NCBI GenBank assembly: GCA_965116195.1
Contig: OZ220491.1
Location: forward strand, 868,001 to 932,000
DNA: 64,000 nt
Direction: 5' to 3'
Source of the DNA: Aldehydirespirator sp965116195
GTDB taxonomy: Bacteria > Actinomycetota > Acidimicrobiia > Acidimicrobiales > Aldehydirespiratoraceae
The position numbers and the translations under genes were made by a program. This document shows positions 38,462-47,529 of this stretch, in pieces. The notes below the pieces were generated by a model. The model saw nothing but the letters and a program-made list of their open reading frames with translations. It was not told the DNA's origin and searched no databases. Position 1 is the first letter of the stretch. Each line of letters opens with the position of its first letter.

Positions 38462-39724
38462 TTACATAAGATCGTCTCGGGCCAGAGCGACCACAGTGTT
38501 GAGCAGCACATTGGCACCGGCAACCAGGTCGTCAGGTGCGGTGTGCTCTGCCGGGTTGTGGCTTATCCCCTTGACGCTGGGCACAAAGACCATGCCCGCC
38601 GGGCAGATCCCGGCCATGATCTGAGCATCGTGGCCCGCACCTGAGGGCATTCTCTGCACTGTCAGACCAAACGACTCGGCTGTGGACTCCACCAGGGTCA
38701 CCACCCGTGGGTCAAACGTCACCGGCTCGAAGCGAGCCACCCACCTGGTGTCAATGTCCACGTCCTCGGCTGCTGCGATGCGCTTTGTCTCTGCCAGCAG
38801 TTGCCGTTCAGCCGTTTGAAGGTCAGTGTCGTCGGTGTTGCGCAGGTCAACTATGAGCTTCGCCCGCGCTGCCACCACATTCACCAGGTCGGGGTGCAGT
38901 CGTAGCGCACCAACTGTGCCAACTTGTGTGCCGCCCATCGTTTTGGCGATCTGTCTCACCGCTACCACCAACTCGGCTGCGGCCAGGCCGGCGTCGCGTC
39001 GCATGCTCATAGGAGTCGTGCCGGCATGGTTGGACTGGCCGGTGATGCTCACCTCGGTCCAGGAGATGCCCTGCACGCTTGTCACCGCACCAATGCGCAC
39101 GCCTTCTCGTTCCAGCACGGGCCCCTGCTCAATGTGCAACTCCACAAAGGCATGGGGCACCGGCCCGGGGCACGGCGTGGTACCCCGATAGCCGATGCGG
39201 TCAAGTTCGTCACCGACCGTGATGCCGTCGGCATCGCTCGTTGACATTGCCTCCTCGACTGTGAGGGCACCGGTGTAGCACAGGCTTCCCATCATGTCGG
39301 GCGGGAAGCGTGAGCCTTCCTCGTTGGTGAAAAAGGCCGCCGCCAGCGGACGGTCAAGGCTCACCTGCTGCTCAATGACTGTCTCGATGACCTCAAGGGC
39401 AGCGAGCACCCCGAGGTTGCCGTCATATTTGCCACCGGTGGCGACCGTGTCGATGTGTGATCCCATCATCACGGGTGGCTCGGTGCCTGGGTGGGGCTGG
39501 ACTGCCACGACATTGCCGATCGTGTCGATGCGTACCTCGAGGCCGAGGTCTCGCATCCAGGTGATCACCAGGTCGCGGCCTGCCCTGTCGGCGTCGGTGA
39601 GTGCCAGCCGGTTGTTGCCGCCACCGGGTATCGGCCCGATCTCGGCCAGATCCCACAGTCTTTGCAGCAGCCTCGCGCCGTTGATCTCCAGAGGTTTGCT
39701 GTCACCTTTGGGCTTCGACATCAT
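38462..39724 (-). CDS. M20-family amidohydrolase (N-carbamoyl-amino acid hydrolase / allantoate amidohydrolase type)
   Basis: 420-aa Zn-dependent hydrolase of carbamoyl or ureido nitrogen. Metal-ligand motifs are MGSHIDTVATGGKYDGNLG, FFTNEEGSRFPPDMMGS and HIEQGPVLE. The dimerisation-domain segment SNHAGTTPMSMRRDA and C-terminal SGAGHDAQIMA and GISHNPAEHT are intact. The likely role is nitrogen salvage from ureides or hydantoin products; neighbouring amtB fits nitrogen acquisition. The start is duplicated 74 bases upstream. A G9 run lies directly 3' of its stop (38453-38461), outside the coding region. Confidence 0.88.
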   Translation of the reverse strand: MMSKPKGDSKPLEINGARLLQRLWDLAEIGPIPGGGNNRLALTDADRAGRDLVITWMRDLGLEVRIDTIGNVVAVQPHPGTEPPVMMGSHIDTVATGGKYDGNLGVLAALEVIETVIEQQVSLDRPLAAAFFTNEEGSRFPPDMMGSLCYTGALTVEEAMSTSDADGITVGDELDRIGYRGTTPCPGPVPHAFVELHIEQGPVLEREGVRIGAVTSVQGISWTEVSITGQSNHAGTTPMSMRRDAGLAAAELVVAVRQIAKTMGGTQVGTVGALRLHPDLVNVVAARAKLIVDLRNTDDTDLQTAERQLLAETKRIAAAEDVDIDTRWVARFEPVTFDPRVVTLVESTAESFGLTVQRMPSGAGHDAQIMAGICPAGMVFVPSVKGISHNPAEHTAPDDLVAGANVLLNTVVALARDDLM

Positions 39725-39798
39725 TGCGAGCGGTGCAACAAGGTCGGCGAGTGTCCACAGCAGAGATGTTTGCAGTCACCATTGGGCTTCGACATCAT
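39721..39798 (-). other. ghost start: 25-aa coupled ORF copying the amidohydrolase start
   Basis: MMSKPNGDCKH.. copies the real MMSKPKGDSKP.. over roughly 35 bases. Its TGA overlaps the real ATGATG as ATGA, so a ribosome starting at the copy would be delivered to the true start. Confidence 0.7.
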
Positions 39799-40164
39799 CG
39801 TGAGGCTAGTCGGCACCCGTCAGCGAAATACCGGGGCCGCCATCTGTAGGGCCAACATCTGTAGCGGCTGTGGTGTTGCTGTGTCGTGGGTTCGCCCTTC
39901 AACAGGTCACCTCGGGCCGGCATCTATAGGGCCAGCATCTATATTGGCTGCGGTGCCAGCAGATGCCATAGTGAATGTCACGGGCCTATGTCGGCAGACC
40001 GTGGGTGTATCGGTTCTACCCCGGCAAACCTCGGGGGTCTCGGGTGTATCGGGCCTGGGCCAGAAGACCTTGGGTGTTGATCCGGCTCAGCGGTTGTGCT
40101 CGGATTTCTTGGCACGACATGGGCAGCCCCGGCCGTGTCATGGCGCGATGCGCTGTCCGCTGCG
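39799..40164. repeat. intergenic region with degenerate repeats
   Basis: Contains related units such as AGGGCCA(A/G)CATCT(G/A)TA and CGG(G)TGTATCGG(T/G). It separates the divergent amidohydrolase and tlyA genes and should hold both promoters. No gene seen. Confidence 0.5.
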
Positions 40165-40998
40165 GTGAAGACGCGACGCCAACGGCTTGACACCGAGATG
40201 GTGCGACGAGGCCTGGTTTCAAGCCGTGCCACAGCCCGACACCTCATTGACAACCGGAGTGTGCGGGTCAACGGTTCGCTGGCGGAAAAGGCGTCGCGGT
40301 TGGTACATCCTGGTGAAGCCGTGGTGCTGGTTGGTGATCCGCCACGTTATGTGTCCAGGGGTGGCCAGAAGCTCAGCGCGGCGCTGCAAGCCTTCGCCGT
40401 TGACCCGACGGGACTCAAAGCGATTGATGTTGGGGCTTCGACCGGTGGGTTCACCGACTGCCTGCTCCAGCATGGCGTGGTGGCGGTGGTCGCCATAGAC
40501 GTTGGACGCAACCAGCTTCACGAACGTTTGAAGGCTGACCCGCGGGTGACTCCTGTGCCGCGTACGGATGTGCGTGGCGTTGATCTCGAACACATCGGCG
40601 GCACTGCGCCGCTGGTGGTGGCTGACCTTTCGTTCATATCGCTGCGTGCTGTGGCTGTGCAACTCTGCCGGCTGGCTTCTGCGGAACTTGTTGTGTTGGT
40701 CAAGCCGCAGTTCGAGGCAGGCAAAGAACACGCCGACAAGGCTCGGGGGGTGATCCGTGATCCGGAGGTGTGGCGACTTTCCCTGCACCGCGCGGGCGGG
40801 TCAATGACAGATGCGGGAGCCGTCATCAAGGGGATCATGGTCTCACCCATAACCGGTTCGGCAGGCAACGTGGAGTTCTTTGTGCATGCCGACATGCGTG
40901 CCGACGCGCAGCCTCTTGCCAAGCCCGACGAAGCCATTGAAAAGGCGATAGAGAATGCCGTGAGCATGTTCGTTGCCGGTGGCACCGGTCAAAGGTGA
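40165..40998 (+). CDS. tlyA: TlyA-family 16S/23S rRNA methyltransferase
   Basis: rRNA 2'-O-methyltransferase that in mycobacteria confers capreomycin sensitivity. N-terminal S4 RNA-binding domain (VRRGLVSSRATARHLIDNRSVRVNG) and FtsJ-like Rossmann domain (KAIDVGASTGGFTDCLLQHG, VVADLSFISLR, VLVKPQFEAGKE). The GTG start at VKTRRQRLDTEM aligns with known TlyA starts; the frame is open a little further upstream. Five bases from nadK; together with recN a common actinobacterial cluster. Confidence 0.9.
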   Translation: MKTRRQRLDTEMVRRGLVSSRATARHLIDNRSVRVNGSLAEKASRLVHPGEAVVLVGDPPRYVSRGGQKLSAALQAFAVDPTGLKAIDVGASTGGFTDCLLQHGVVAVVAIDVGRNQLHERLKADPRVTPVPRTDVRGVDLEHIGGTAPLVVADLSFISLRAVAVQLCRLASAELVVLVKPQFEAGKEHADKARGVIRDPEVWRLSLHRAGGSMTDAGAVIKGIMVSPITGSAGNVEFFVHADMRADAQPLAKPDEAIEKAIENAVSMFVAGGTGQR

Positions 40999-41002
40999 GG
41001 TC

Positions 41003-41869
41003 ATGGCCTGTGTGGGGTTGATTGTGCATCAGGGCCGACGCGAGGCGGCTGCGGCGGCGCGTGAGTTGTCGGACTGGCTCACCGCAGGAGGCCACCAGGT
41101 GCGCATGCCACCACAGGAGGCCTCCACCATCGGCGCTGGATCGGGAACCGATCCCACCTGTTTCACCGATGGGCTGGATGTGGTGGTAACACTGGGAGGC
41201 GACGGGTCAATCCTGCGTGCTGTTGAACTCATCGGCGAGTCGGGAGTGCCGATCCTCGGTGTCAACTACGGACGCATGGGCTACGTGACCGAGGTGTCAC
41301 CCGAGGAGTCCCACCAAGCCATCAACCGACTGCTCGCGGGCGATTACAGCATTGAAGAGCGAATGCTGATGGTGGTCGAATACGTCACACGTGACATGGG
41401 CGGCGGCCAACCCCGGCCATGTCGCTGCATCGCTCTCAACGAGGCCGTGTTGGAGCGACCCGCAGCCACCAATGCTCTGAGATTGGCAGTGATCATTGAC
41501 GACCAGCCCTTCACAACCTACGCAGCCGACGGCCTGATTGTGGCGACTCCGACCGGCTCCACGGCATACGCTCTGTCAGCCCGGGGCCCGATCATTGATC
41601 CGACTCACCGGGCACTGCTGTTGACACCCGTGTCGCCCCACATGTTGTTTGACCGTTCGATGGTGATTTCTGCCAGCAGCACCCTGAGGCTGGAAGTGCG
41701 AGATGACCGGGGGGCCTTGTTGTCGGTGGATGGGCGCAGGGTTGCAGATCTTTGCGAACATGACGTTGTGACGTGTGCCGCATCAGCACATCCGGCTCGC
41801 CTTGTGACGTTTGGAAGTCGTCATTTTCACCAGGTGTTGAAGTCCAAGTTCGGTCTCAACGACCGCTGA
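41003..41869 (+). CDS. nadK: NAD kinase
   Basis: Phosphorylates NAD to NADP. GGDGS motif in VVTLGGDGSILRAV, conserved LNEAVLERP and ATPTGSTAYALSARGP. The start MACVGLIVHQ follows GGTGAGG just after the tlyA stop. 288 aa, normal length. Confidence 0.93.
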   Translation: MACVGLIVHQGRREAAAAARELSDWLTAGGHQVRMPPQEASTIGAGSGTDPTCFTDGLDVVVTLGGDGSILRAVELIGESGVPILGVNYGRMGYVTEVSPEESHQAINRLLAGDYSIEERMLMVVEYVTRDMGGGQPRPCRCIALNEAVLERPAATNALRLAVIIDDQPFTTYAADGLIVATPTGSTAYALSARGPIIDPTHRALLLTPVSPHMLFDRSMVISASSTLRLEVRDDRGALLSVDGRRVADLCEHDVVTCAASAHPARLVTFGSRHFHQVLKSKFGLNDR

Positions 41870-41928
41870 CACAGATGTGCTTGCTCCTGTGACCCGCAGG
41901 CCATCGCCAACGATCAGGTCTTGTCGTC

Positions 41929-43584
41929 ATGCTGACTGAGATATCGGTGCGCAACCTGGGCGTGATTGAAGAGGCGACGCTTTTGCTGGGTGCCGGCATG
42001 ACCGCCCTCACTGGTGAAACAGGTGCAGGCAAGACGTTGGTGGTGGGCGCAATTGACTTGATCACCGGAGGTCGTGCTGACCCGGCGATGGTAGGGCCCG
42101 GAGCTGCCGAAGCCGAGATTGAGGGCCGGTTCGTCATCAGTCCGGGCCGTGAGGCCGTTGTTGATCATGTTGTTGATGATCAGGAGGAGGTCGTGGTAAG
42201 GCGTGTCATTCCGCGCCAGGGCCGTTCGCGGTCTTACGTCAATGGCCGTCTGGCAACCGTTGCGGCTCTTGGCGAACTGGGGCAACAACTTGTGGACATG
42301 CACGGCCAGCATTCACACCAGTCGTTGCTGAGGGCTTCGGCGCAGCGTGCGATGTTGGATCGTTTCGCCGGTATTGACATTTCGCAATTGTCGGCGCTGT
42401 TGTCAGACTTGCGCAGGATCGAAGCTGCCCTCGGTGACCTCGGAGGGGATGCTCGTGCTCGCATACGGGAGGCTGATCTGTTGCGTCACCAAACCGCGGA
42501 GATCGACTCGGCGAGCATTGACGGCACAGACGAAGACGAGCGACTGGACCGTGCCGAGTCGGTGCTGGCCGGTGCGATGGAGCACCGCGCCGCCGCTGTG
42601 GAGGCAACGGCGCTTGTCAGTGCCGACGGCCCTGTGGCTGACGGGCTGGGGCAGGCGCTGGCAGCTCTGGGGGAGCGTGAGCCTTTTGTTGAGTTGGCCG
42701 GCCGTTTGGCTGATGTGGCCGCAGAGGTGTCCGACATCGCCTCCATGCTGCGTGTGCGTGCAGAGACCATTGAAGAAGACCCGGCTGCGCTGGCCGCGCT
42801 GCGCGAACGACGCCACCTGCTGGCAGAGTTGCGTCGCAAGTACGGTGCCACGCTGGCGGAGGTGTTGCAGTACCGTGCCGAGGCCCGGCACCGGCTGGAT
42901 GAACTCGAAAGCCACGAGAGCCGTGTCGAAAGCCTGGAACAACAGCGCGCTGACATCACCGCAAAGCTCACGGCCGAGCGCGCCAGAATACGACACCAGC
43001 GTGCCGCGGCTGCGCCCGAGCTGTCGGCTGCGGTGGAATCACACCTGGCCGATCTGGCCATGACAGGTGCTCGCATGACGGTCTCAACTAAAGGAGAGGC
43101 CGGCGAACAGGTCACCTTCCTGTTGGCGGCCAATCCCGGACACGACGCAGTGCCTTTGGCCCGCGCAGCCAGTGGAGGGGAACTGGCCCGCACCATGCTG
43201 GCCCTCAGGCTGGTGCTGACACAGGGGCCTGCGACCCTGGTGTTTGACGAGGTCGATGCGGGCATAGGCGGCACCGTTGCACTGGCCGTGGGCCGCAGTC
43301 TGGCCTCGCTGGGCGGGTCGCACCAGGTGCTTGTTGTCACGCATCTGCCCCAGGTCGCCGCCTATGCCGATCACCATGTGATGGTGGAGAAATCTGCCGG
43401 GCCGTCGGCAGCTGCGTCCACCTCTGAGTCTGGGTCGCGCGCGGCGCGTGCGCGAAGCCTCACGGACACAGATCGCATAGTCGAGATCTCGAGGATGCTC
43501 TCGGGTTCGCCCCGCTCCGCTTCGGCTCAGAGTCATGCCGAGGAACTGCTCAACGCTGCACGCGCTGAGCGGCTTGCGGAATAG
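41929..43584 (+). CDS. recN: DNA repair protein RecN
   Basis: SMC-like ATPase for double-strand break repair. Walker A LTGETGAGKTLV near the N-terminus, coiled-coil centre (ELESHESRVESLEQQRADIT), signature-like SGGELARTMLAL and Walker B ATLVFDEVDAGIGG, then LVVTHLPQVAAYADHH. 551 aa, normal. Part of tlyA-nadK-recN. Confidence 0.94.
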   Translation: MLTEISVRNLGVIEEATLLLGAGMTALTGETGAGKTLVVGAIDLITGGRADPAMVGPGAAEAEIEGRFVISPGREAVVDHVVDDQEEVVVRRVIPRQGRSRSYVNGRLATVAALGELGQQLVDMHGQHSHQSLLRASAQRAMLDRFAGIDISQLSALLSDLRRIEAALGDLGGDARARIREADLLRHQTAEIDSASIDGTDEDERLDRAESVLAGAMEHRAAAVEATALVSADGPVADGLGQALAALGEREPFVELAGRLADVAAEVSDIASMLRVRAETIEEDPAALAALRERRHLLAELRRKYGATLAEVLQYRAEARHRLDELESHESRVESLEQQRADITAKLTAERARIRHQRAAAAPELSAAVESHLADLAMTGARMTVSTKGEAGEQVTFLLAANPGHDAVPLARAASGGELARTMLALRLVLTQGPATLVFDEVDAGIGGTVALAVGRSLASLGGSHQVLVVTHLPQVAAYADHHVMVEKSAGPSAAASTSESGSRAARARSLTDTDRIVEISRMLSGSPRSASAQSHAEELLNAARAERLAE

Positions 43585-43634
43585 CTGATCAACTCGATTG
43601 GCTTGTCACACGGCTGCGGTAGGGTCAGTACTCA

Positions 43635-45431
43635 ATGACAAAGTTCGTTTTCGTCACGGGTGGGGTTGTCAGCGGCCTCGGCAAGGGACTCACCGGTGCC
43701 TCACTCGGTCGGTTGTTGAAGGCTCGCGGCCTGCGAGTGACAATGCTCAAACTTGACCCCTACATCAACATTGATCCGGGCACCATGAACCCCTTTGAGC
43801 ATGGCGAGGTGTTCGTGACCGATGACGGGGGCGAGACAGACCTCGACCTGGGCCACTACGAGCGCTTCATTGACGAGAGTTTGACGCAGGCCTCCAACAG
43901 CACCACCGGCTCGATATATGCCGAGGTCATAGCAGCCGAACGCAGAGGCGAATTCCTGGGACGCACAGTCCAGGTCATCCCCCATATCACCGACGAGATC
44001 AAGCGCCGTATCAGCCGACTGGCCGGCGATGACATTGATGTCGTGATCACCGAGATAGGCGGCACGGTGGGCGACATTGAGATTCTGCCGTTTTTGGAGG
44101 CGATCAGGCAGTTCCGACTGGATGTCGGCCGGGACAATGTTTGTTACATTCATGTCACGCTGGTGCCTTTTGTCGGTCCCAGCGGCGAGCAGAAGACCAA
44201 GCCCACACAGCATTCCGTTACCGAGTTGCGCTCACGGGGCGTACAGCCGGATGCCATCGTGTGCCGCTGCGAAACGCCGTTGACGGTGGACCTTGAGCGC
44301 AAGATCTCGGCTCTATGCGACGTTCCACTGGAGGCCGTCATCACCTGCGCTGACGCTGACAGCCTCTATGAGATACCGCTGATCCTGCACTCCGAAGGTC
44401 TTGATGAGGTGCTGTGTCAAAGGCTGGGCCTGACGGACACGACCGCTGATCTTGCCGAGTGGCAGAGGCTGTTGCAGCGGATCCGCGATGCGTCCTGTCC
44501 GGTGCGCATCGGGATTGTCGGCAAGTACGTCACTTTGCCGGACGCCTACCTCTCTGTGAATGAGGCACTGCGACATGCGGCAATCCATCATGGTGCCAGC
44601 CTTGAGATGGAGTGGATACAGGCCGAGGACGCTGAAGGGCTGCTTGCTGAGGGGCGTTTGCGTGATCTTGACGGGATCGTCATACCCGGCGGGTTCGGTG
44701 AGCGAGGGATCGAAGGCAAGATCGCCGCAGCGAACTATGCCCGTGAGAACCTGATCCCGTGTTTGGGACTGTGCCTCGGGATGCAGGTGATGACGGTTGA
44801 ATACGCCCGCAACGTCCTGGGTCTCGCTGGTGCCAACTCCACTGAGTTTGAACCCACAACTGCTCATCCTGTGATTGATCTGATGGACAGCCAGCGTGGG
44901 GTCACCAATGTCGGTGGCACGATGCGCCTTGGGGCTTATTTCGCGGAGTTGGGACCGGGCAGCCAGGTTGCCGGTGTCTACGGTCAAGGAGTCGTGTCGG
45001 AGCGTCATCGTCATCGTTATGAGTTCAACAATCGCTACCGCTCGCGATTTGAGGACTTCGACATCGTGCTCTGCGGCAAGTCACCTGATGATCGTCTTGT
45101 GGAGTTCATCGAGTTGCGCGGGCATCCGTTCTGGATCGGGACCCAGGCACATCCCGAGTTCAAGAGCCGTCCCAACCGTCCGGCACCATTGTTTTCGGGG
45201 CTGGTTGCAGCAGCATTGACCAGGGCATCGCAACGCAATCCTCAGTCGTGCGCTTCTCAACAGAGTGACCCTCCACATCCTGCTCCTCAAGATTCCGGTA
45301 CTCAAAGGCGCAATCCCGAACTGCGCAACACTCAACACCCCGATCCTCAACAACGCAATTCTCAACATCCCGACCCTCAATCGCAAGATCCCCAGGCGCG
45401 TGGTCCTCAACTCCACAGCACGCAAGCGTGA
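43635..45431 (+). CDS. pyrG: CTP synthase with repetitive C-terminal extension
   Basis: Makes CTP from UTP and glutamine. Synthetase domain with GGVVSGLGKGLTGASLG and EHGEVFVTDDGGETDLDLG; class I glutamine amidotransferase domain with nucleophile in CLGLCLGMQ and the AHPEFKSRP dyad. The enzyme normally ends soon after this point; here ~65 extra residues of Gln/Pro/Asn-rich sequence (HPDPQQRNSQHPDPQ) are encoded by CTCAA-based repeats. Its stop overlaps the nudix start (GTGA). Confidence 0.93.
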   Translation: MTKFVFVTGGVVSGLGKGLTGASLGRLLKARGLRVTMLKLDPYINIDPGTMNPFEHGEVFVTDDGGETDLDLGHYERFIDESLTQASNSTTGSIYAEVIAAERRGEFLGRTVQVIPHITDEIKRRISRLAGDDIDVVITEIGGTVGDIEILPFLEAIRQFRLDVGRDNVCYIHVTLVPFVGPSGEQKTKPTQHSVTELRSRGVQPDAIVCRCETPLTVDLERKISALCDVPLEAVITCADADSLYEIPLILHSEGLDEVLCQRLGLTDTTADLAEWQRLLQRIRDASCPVRIGIVGKYVTLPDAYLSVNEALRHAAIHHGASLEMEWIQAEDAEGLLAEGRLRDLDGIVIPGGFGERGIEGKIAAANYARENLIPCLGLCLGMQVMTVEYARNVLGLAGANSTEFEPTTAHPVIDLMDSQRGVTNVGGTMRLGAYFAELGPGSQVAGVYGQGVVSERHRHRYEFNNRYRSRFEDFDIVLCGKSPDDRLVEFIELRGHPFWIGTQAHPEFKSRPNRPAPLFSGLVAAALTRASQRNPQSCASQQSDPPHPAPQDSGTQRRNPELRNTQHPDPQQRNSQHPDPQSQDPQARGPQLHSTQA

Positions 45432-45994
45432 CCGGCCACTCCGACAATCCCGACCACCCCGGCTTTCGCAAAGTCAACGAGTGTGACATCCATACGGGCC
45501 GGGTGCTGCGGCTCGCGCAAAGCGTGTTCATGACCCCCGACGGGGGCACCATCACCCGTGATGTCGTGCATCATCGCGGTGCCGTGGCTGTTGTCGCCCT
45601 GGAGAACGACCGGATAGTCCTGCTGCGCCAGTACCGCACTCCTCTGGAGGGCGAACTGTTGGAGATCCCGGCCGGCACCTGTGACAGCCCGAGTGAGGAC
45701 CCCGCCGACACGGCTCGCCGTGAGTTGATCGAAGAAGCCGGGCTTGTGTGTGAGTCATTGCAGGAGTTGGGCAACTTCTTCAATTCGCCGGGCCATTGTG
45801 ATGAATTCTCCCGCGTGTATCTGGCAACGGGCCTGAGTCCGGTGGAGCGCCGACCTGACGGTAGCGAAGAGGAGTGGATGACGGTTGAGCGTTACGGACT
45901 TGACGAAGCGGTCGAGATGATCGACACGGGTCAGATCCGCGATGCCAAGACCATCATCGGCCTGTTGTTGACCCTGCGCCGTCTGGGCCGGTGA
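45428..45994 (+). CDS. Nudix hydrolase (ADP-ribose pyrophosphatase type)
   Basis: Hydrolyses ADP-ribose or a similar nucleoside diphosphate. The Nudix box is around ADTARRELIEEAGLVCE, preceded by the ELLEIPAGTCD strand-loop typical of ADP-ribose pyrophosphatases. GTG overlaps the pyrG stop; its own stop overlaps the GTG of the linker chain leading to xerD. Confidence 0.88.
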   Translation: MTGHSDNPDHPGFRKVNECDIHTGRVLRLAQSVFMTPDGGTITRDVVHHRGAVAVVALENDRIVLLRQYRTPLEGELLEIPAGTCDSPSEDPADTARRELIEEAGLVCESLQELGNFFNSPGHCDEFSRVYLATGLSPVERRPDGSEEEWMTVERYGLDEAVEMIDTGQIRDAKTIIGLLLTLRRLGR

Positions 45995-46187
45995 TCACAG
46001 TCTCATCCCGAAGGGCCCGCGTGGCAAGTGGTGACCCTGCGCCGTCTGCGGCGGTGACCGCAAGGGCGCGGACAGTGCCGGCGAAGCCGTGCTCGCCAAC
46101 TCGGAGTCGTCCGGGGCGGTGACCGCGACGGTGCGGACAGTGCCGGCGAAGCCGTGCTCGCCAACTCGGAGTCGTCCGGGGCGGTGA
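45991..46187 (+). repeat. two coupled linker ORFs (66-bp repeat) between the nudix gene and xerD
   Basis: Nudix stop overlaps GTG (GTGA) of a 43-aa ORF (45991-46122); its TGA overlaps GTG of a 22-aa ORF (46119-46187); that TGA overlaps the xerD GTG at 46184. The repeats include GGTGACCGC(A/G)A(G/C)GG(C/T)GCGGACAGTG, ghost versions of the xerD start GGTGACCACAGCGGCGCGGAG. Confidence 0.8.
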
Positions 46188-47170
46188 CCACAGCGGCGCG
46201 GAGCCTCAAGCCGGACTGCGCACCGGACGCTCAGGCCACTCAGGACACACTGGATCACGAAGCCCTGGAGTTTCTTGACTTTCTGGCCGTGGAGCGTGGT
46301 CGTTCAATACGAACATTGGAGGCGTACCGGCGAGATCTGCTTCGCTACTCGGTTCATCTGGCTGAGCGTGGTGTGACTCTGGCGGAGGCCGGCTCCGAGG
46401 ACGTGACTGCCTTTGTGGGGGCGTTGGAGCAGCAGGGTCTGGCTCCGGCCTCGGTGACCCGGATGCTGGTGGCGGTACGGGGCCTTCACCGGTATTTGGC
46501 GGCGGAGCGGGAAGCGTCTGGTGATCCCACTGCGCCTGTGGAGTTGCCCAGACTGCCCAGGGGTCTGCCCAAGGCGCTGTCGGTGGCGCAGGTGACGAAG
46601 CTGATGGACACCGTGACCAGCGATGACGCACCCGCCCGGCGTGATCGTGCTGTGTTGGAGTTGCTCTATGGCACGGGATGTCGTATCTCTGAGGCTGTCT
46701 CGCTGTCACTCACTGCGGTTGACTTGCACAACGGCCTGGTCAGGCTGCGGGGCAAGGGTGCCAAGGAACGGATCACACCGCTGGGACGCTGTGCTGCCGC
46801 CGCCTTGTCACAGTGGTTGGCACCGGGTGGCCGCAACGTGCTTGAACCCAGGCAATGGGCTCGTCGTGATGACGCCGAGGCGCTTTTCCTCAATCAGCGG
46901 GGCGGTCGCCTGACCCGCCAGGGGATGTGGTTGATCGTGCGTCGTCACGGTGATGCCGCGGGTTTGGGGTCCCTGTTGACTCCTCACGTGCTGCGACATT
47001 CCTGCGCCACCCACATGCTTGACGGAGGTGCAGACATCCGCACCGTGCAGGAAATGTTGGGCCACGCCTCAATCTCCACAACACAGCTCTACACCAAGGT
47101 GTCAATGCAGCGCCTCCGCTCGATCTACCGAGCAGCCCACCCCCGCGCCGTGATCAACAGCCAATTGTGA
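46184..47170 (+). CDS. xerD: tyrosine recombinase XerD
   Basis: Partner of XerC in chromosome dimer resolution. Core-binding domain (FLAVERGRSIRTLEAYRRDL) and catalytic domain with R in GTGCRISEAVSL, K in RGKGAKERI, H and R in HVLRHSCATHM, H in LGHASISTTQLYTKV with the Tyr nucleophile. The GTG at VTTAARSLK is chosen because the repeat chain ends there; the frame is open 10 codons upstream. The pyrG-nudix-xerD-scpAB context is conserved in actinobacteria. Confidence 0.92.
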   Translation: MTTAARSLKPDCAPDAQATQDTLDHEALEFLDFLAVERGRSIRTLEAYRRDLLRYSVHLAERGVTLAEAGSEDVTAFVGALEQQGLAPASVTRMLVAVRGLHRYLAAEREASGDPTAPVELPRLPRGLPKALSVAQVTKLMDTVTSDDAPARRDRAVLELLYGTGCRISEAVSLSLTAVDLHNGLVRLRGKGAKERITPLGRCAAAALSQWLAPGGRNVLEPRQWARRDDAEALFLNQRGGRLTRQGMWLIVRRHGDAAGLGSLLTPHVLRHSCATHMLDGGADIRTVQEMLGHASISTTQLYTKVSMQRLRSIYRAAHPRAVINSQL

Positions 47171-47443
47171 CTGGTGCCGGATGCGACGGTTTTGAGCCCA
47201 CCCCCGCGCCGTGAACAACAGCTAGCCGCTGCTCACCGTGCTCCGGTTGGTGAGGTGGTGGCGGCGTTCGGAGTGGTGGTGCAGTGGGTTGTACCCGACC
47301 CTCATCCGAGAAGGTCGGCGTAGGCCTACCCTCAAAAGGTTGCGCTGGTTTGCCGGCGCGCTATTATCCCAGGTCAGCTAAGACAGGTCCGCGGTTGGGT
47401 TCCTTCGGTGAGGCCCGACCCACGTTCCCAACAGGAGAGTGCA
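47171..47443. other. intergenic region: duplicated xerD end and SLH copy B leader
   Basis: CCCACCCCCGCGCCGTGA(T/A)CAACAGC, the last codons of xerD, is repeated at about 47198. From 47384 the sequence resembles the leader of SLH copy A (ACAGGTCCGCGGTTGGGTTCC), including a weakened stem-loop. CAGGAG lies ~8 bases before the ATG at 47444. Confidence 0.6.
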
Positions 47444-47477
47444 ATGACACGGAGTTTCGATACATGCCCTAAGGCTT

Positions 47478-47491
47478 CCCCCCCCCCCCCC
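47478..47491 (+). repeat. homopolymer C14 tract, phase OFF
   Basis: Fourteen C beginning 34 bases after the ATG at 47444 (MTRSFDTCPKASPPPP..). With C14 the frame leads to a TAG near 47570. With C12 or C15 the frame runs into LADAEGERQWGSVVGRWRF and the signal peptide of SLH copy B. Confidence 0.9.
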
Positions 47492-47529
47492 TGGCGGACG
47501 CAGAGGGCGAGCGACAATGGGGATCGGTT

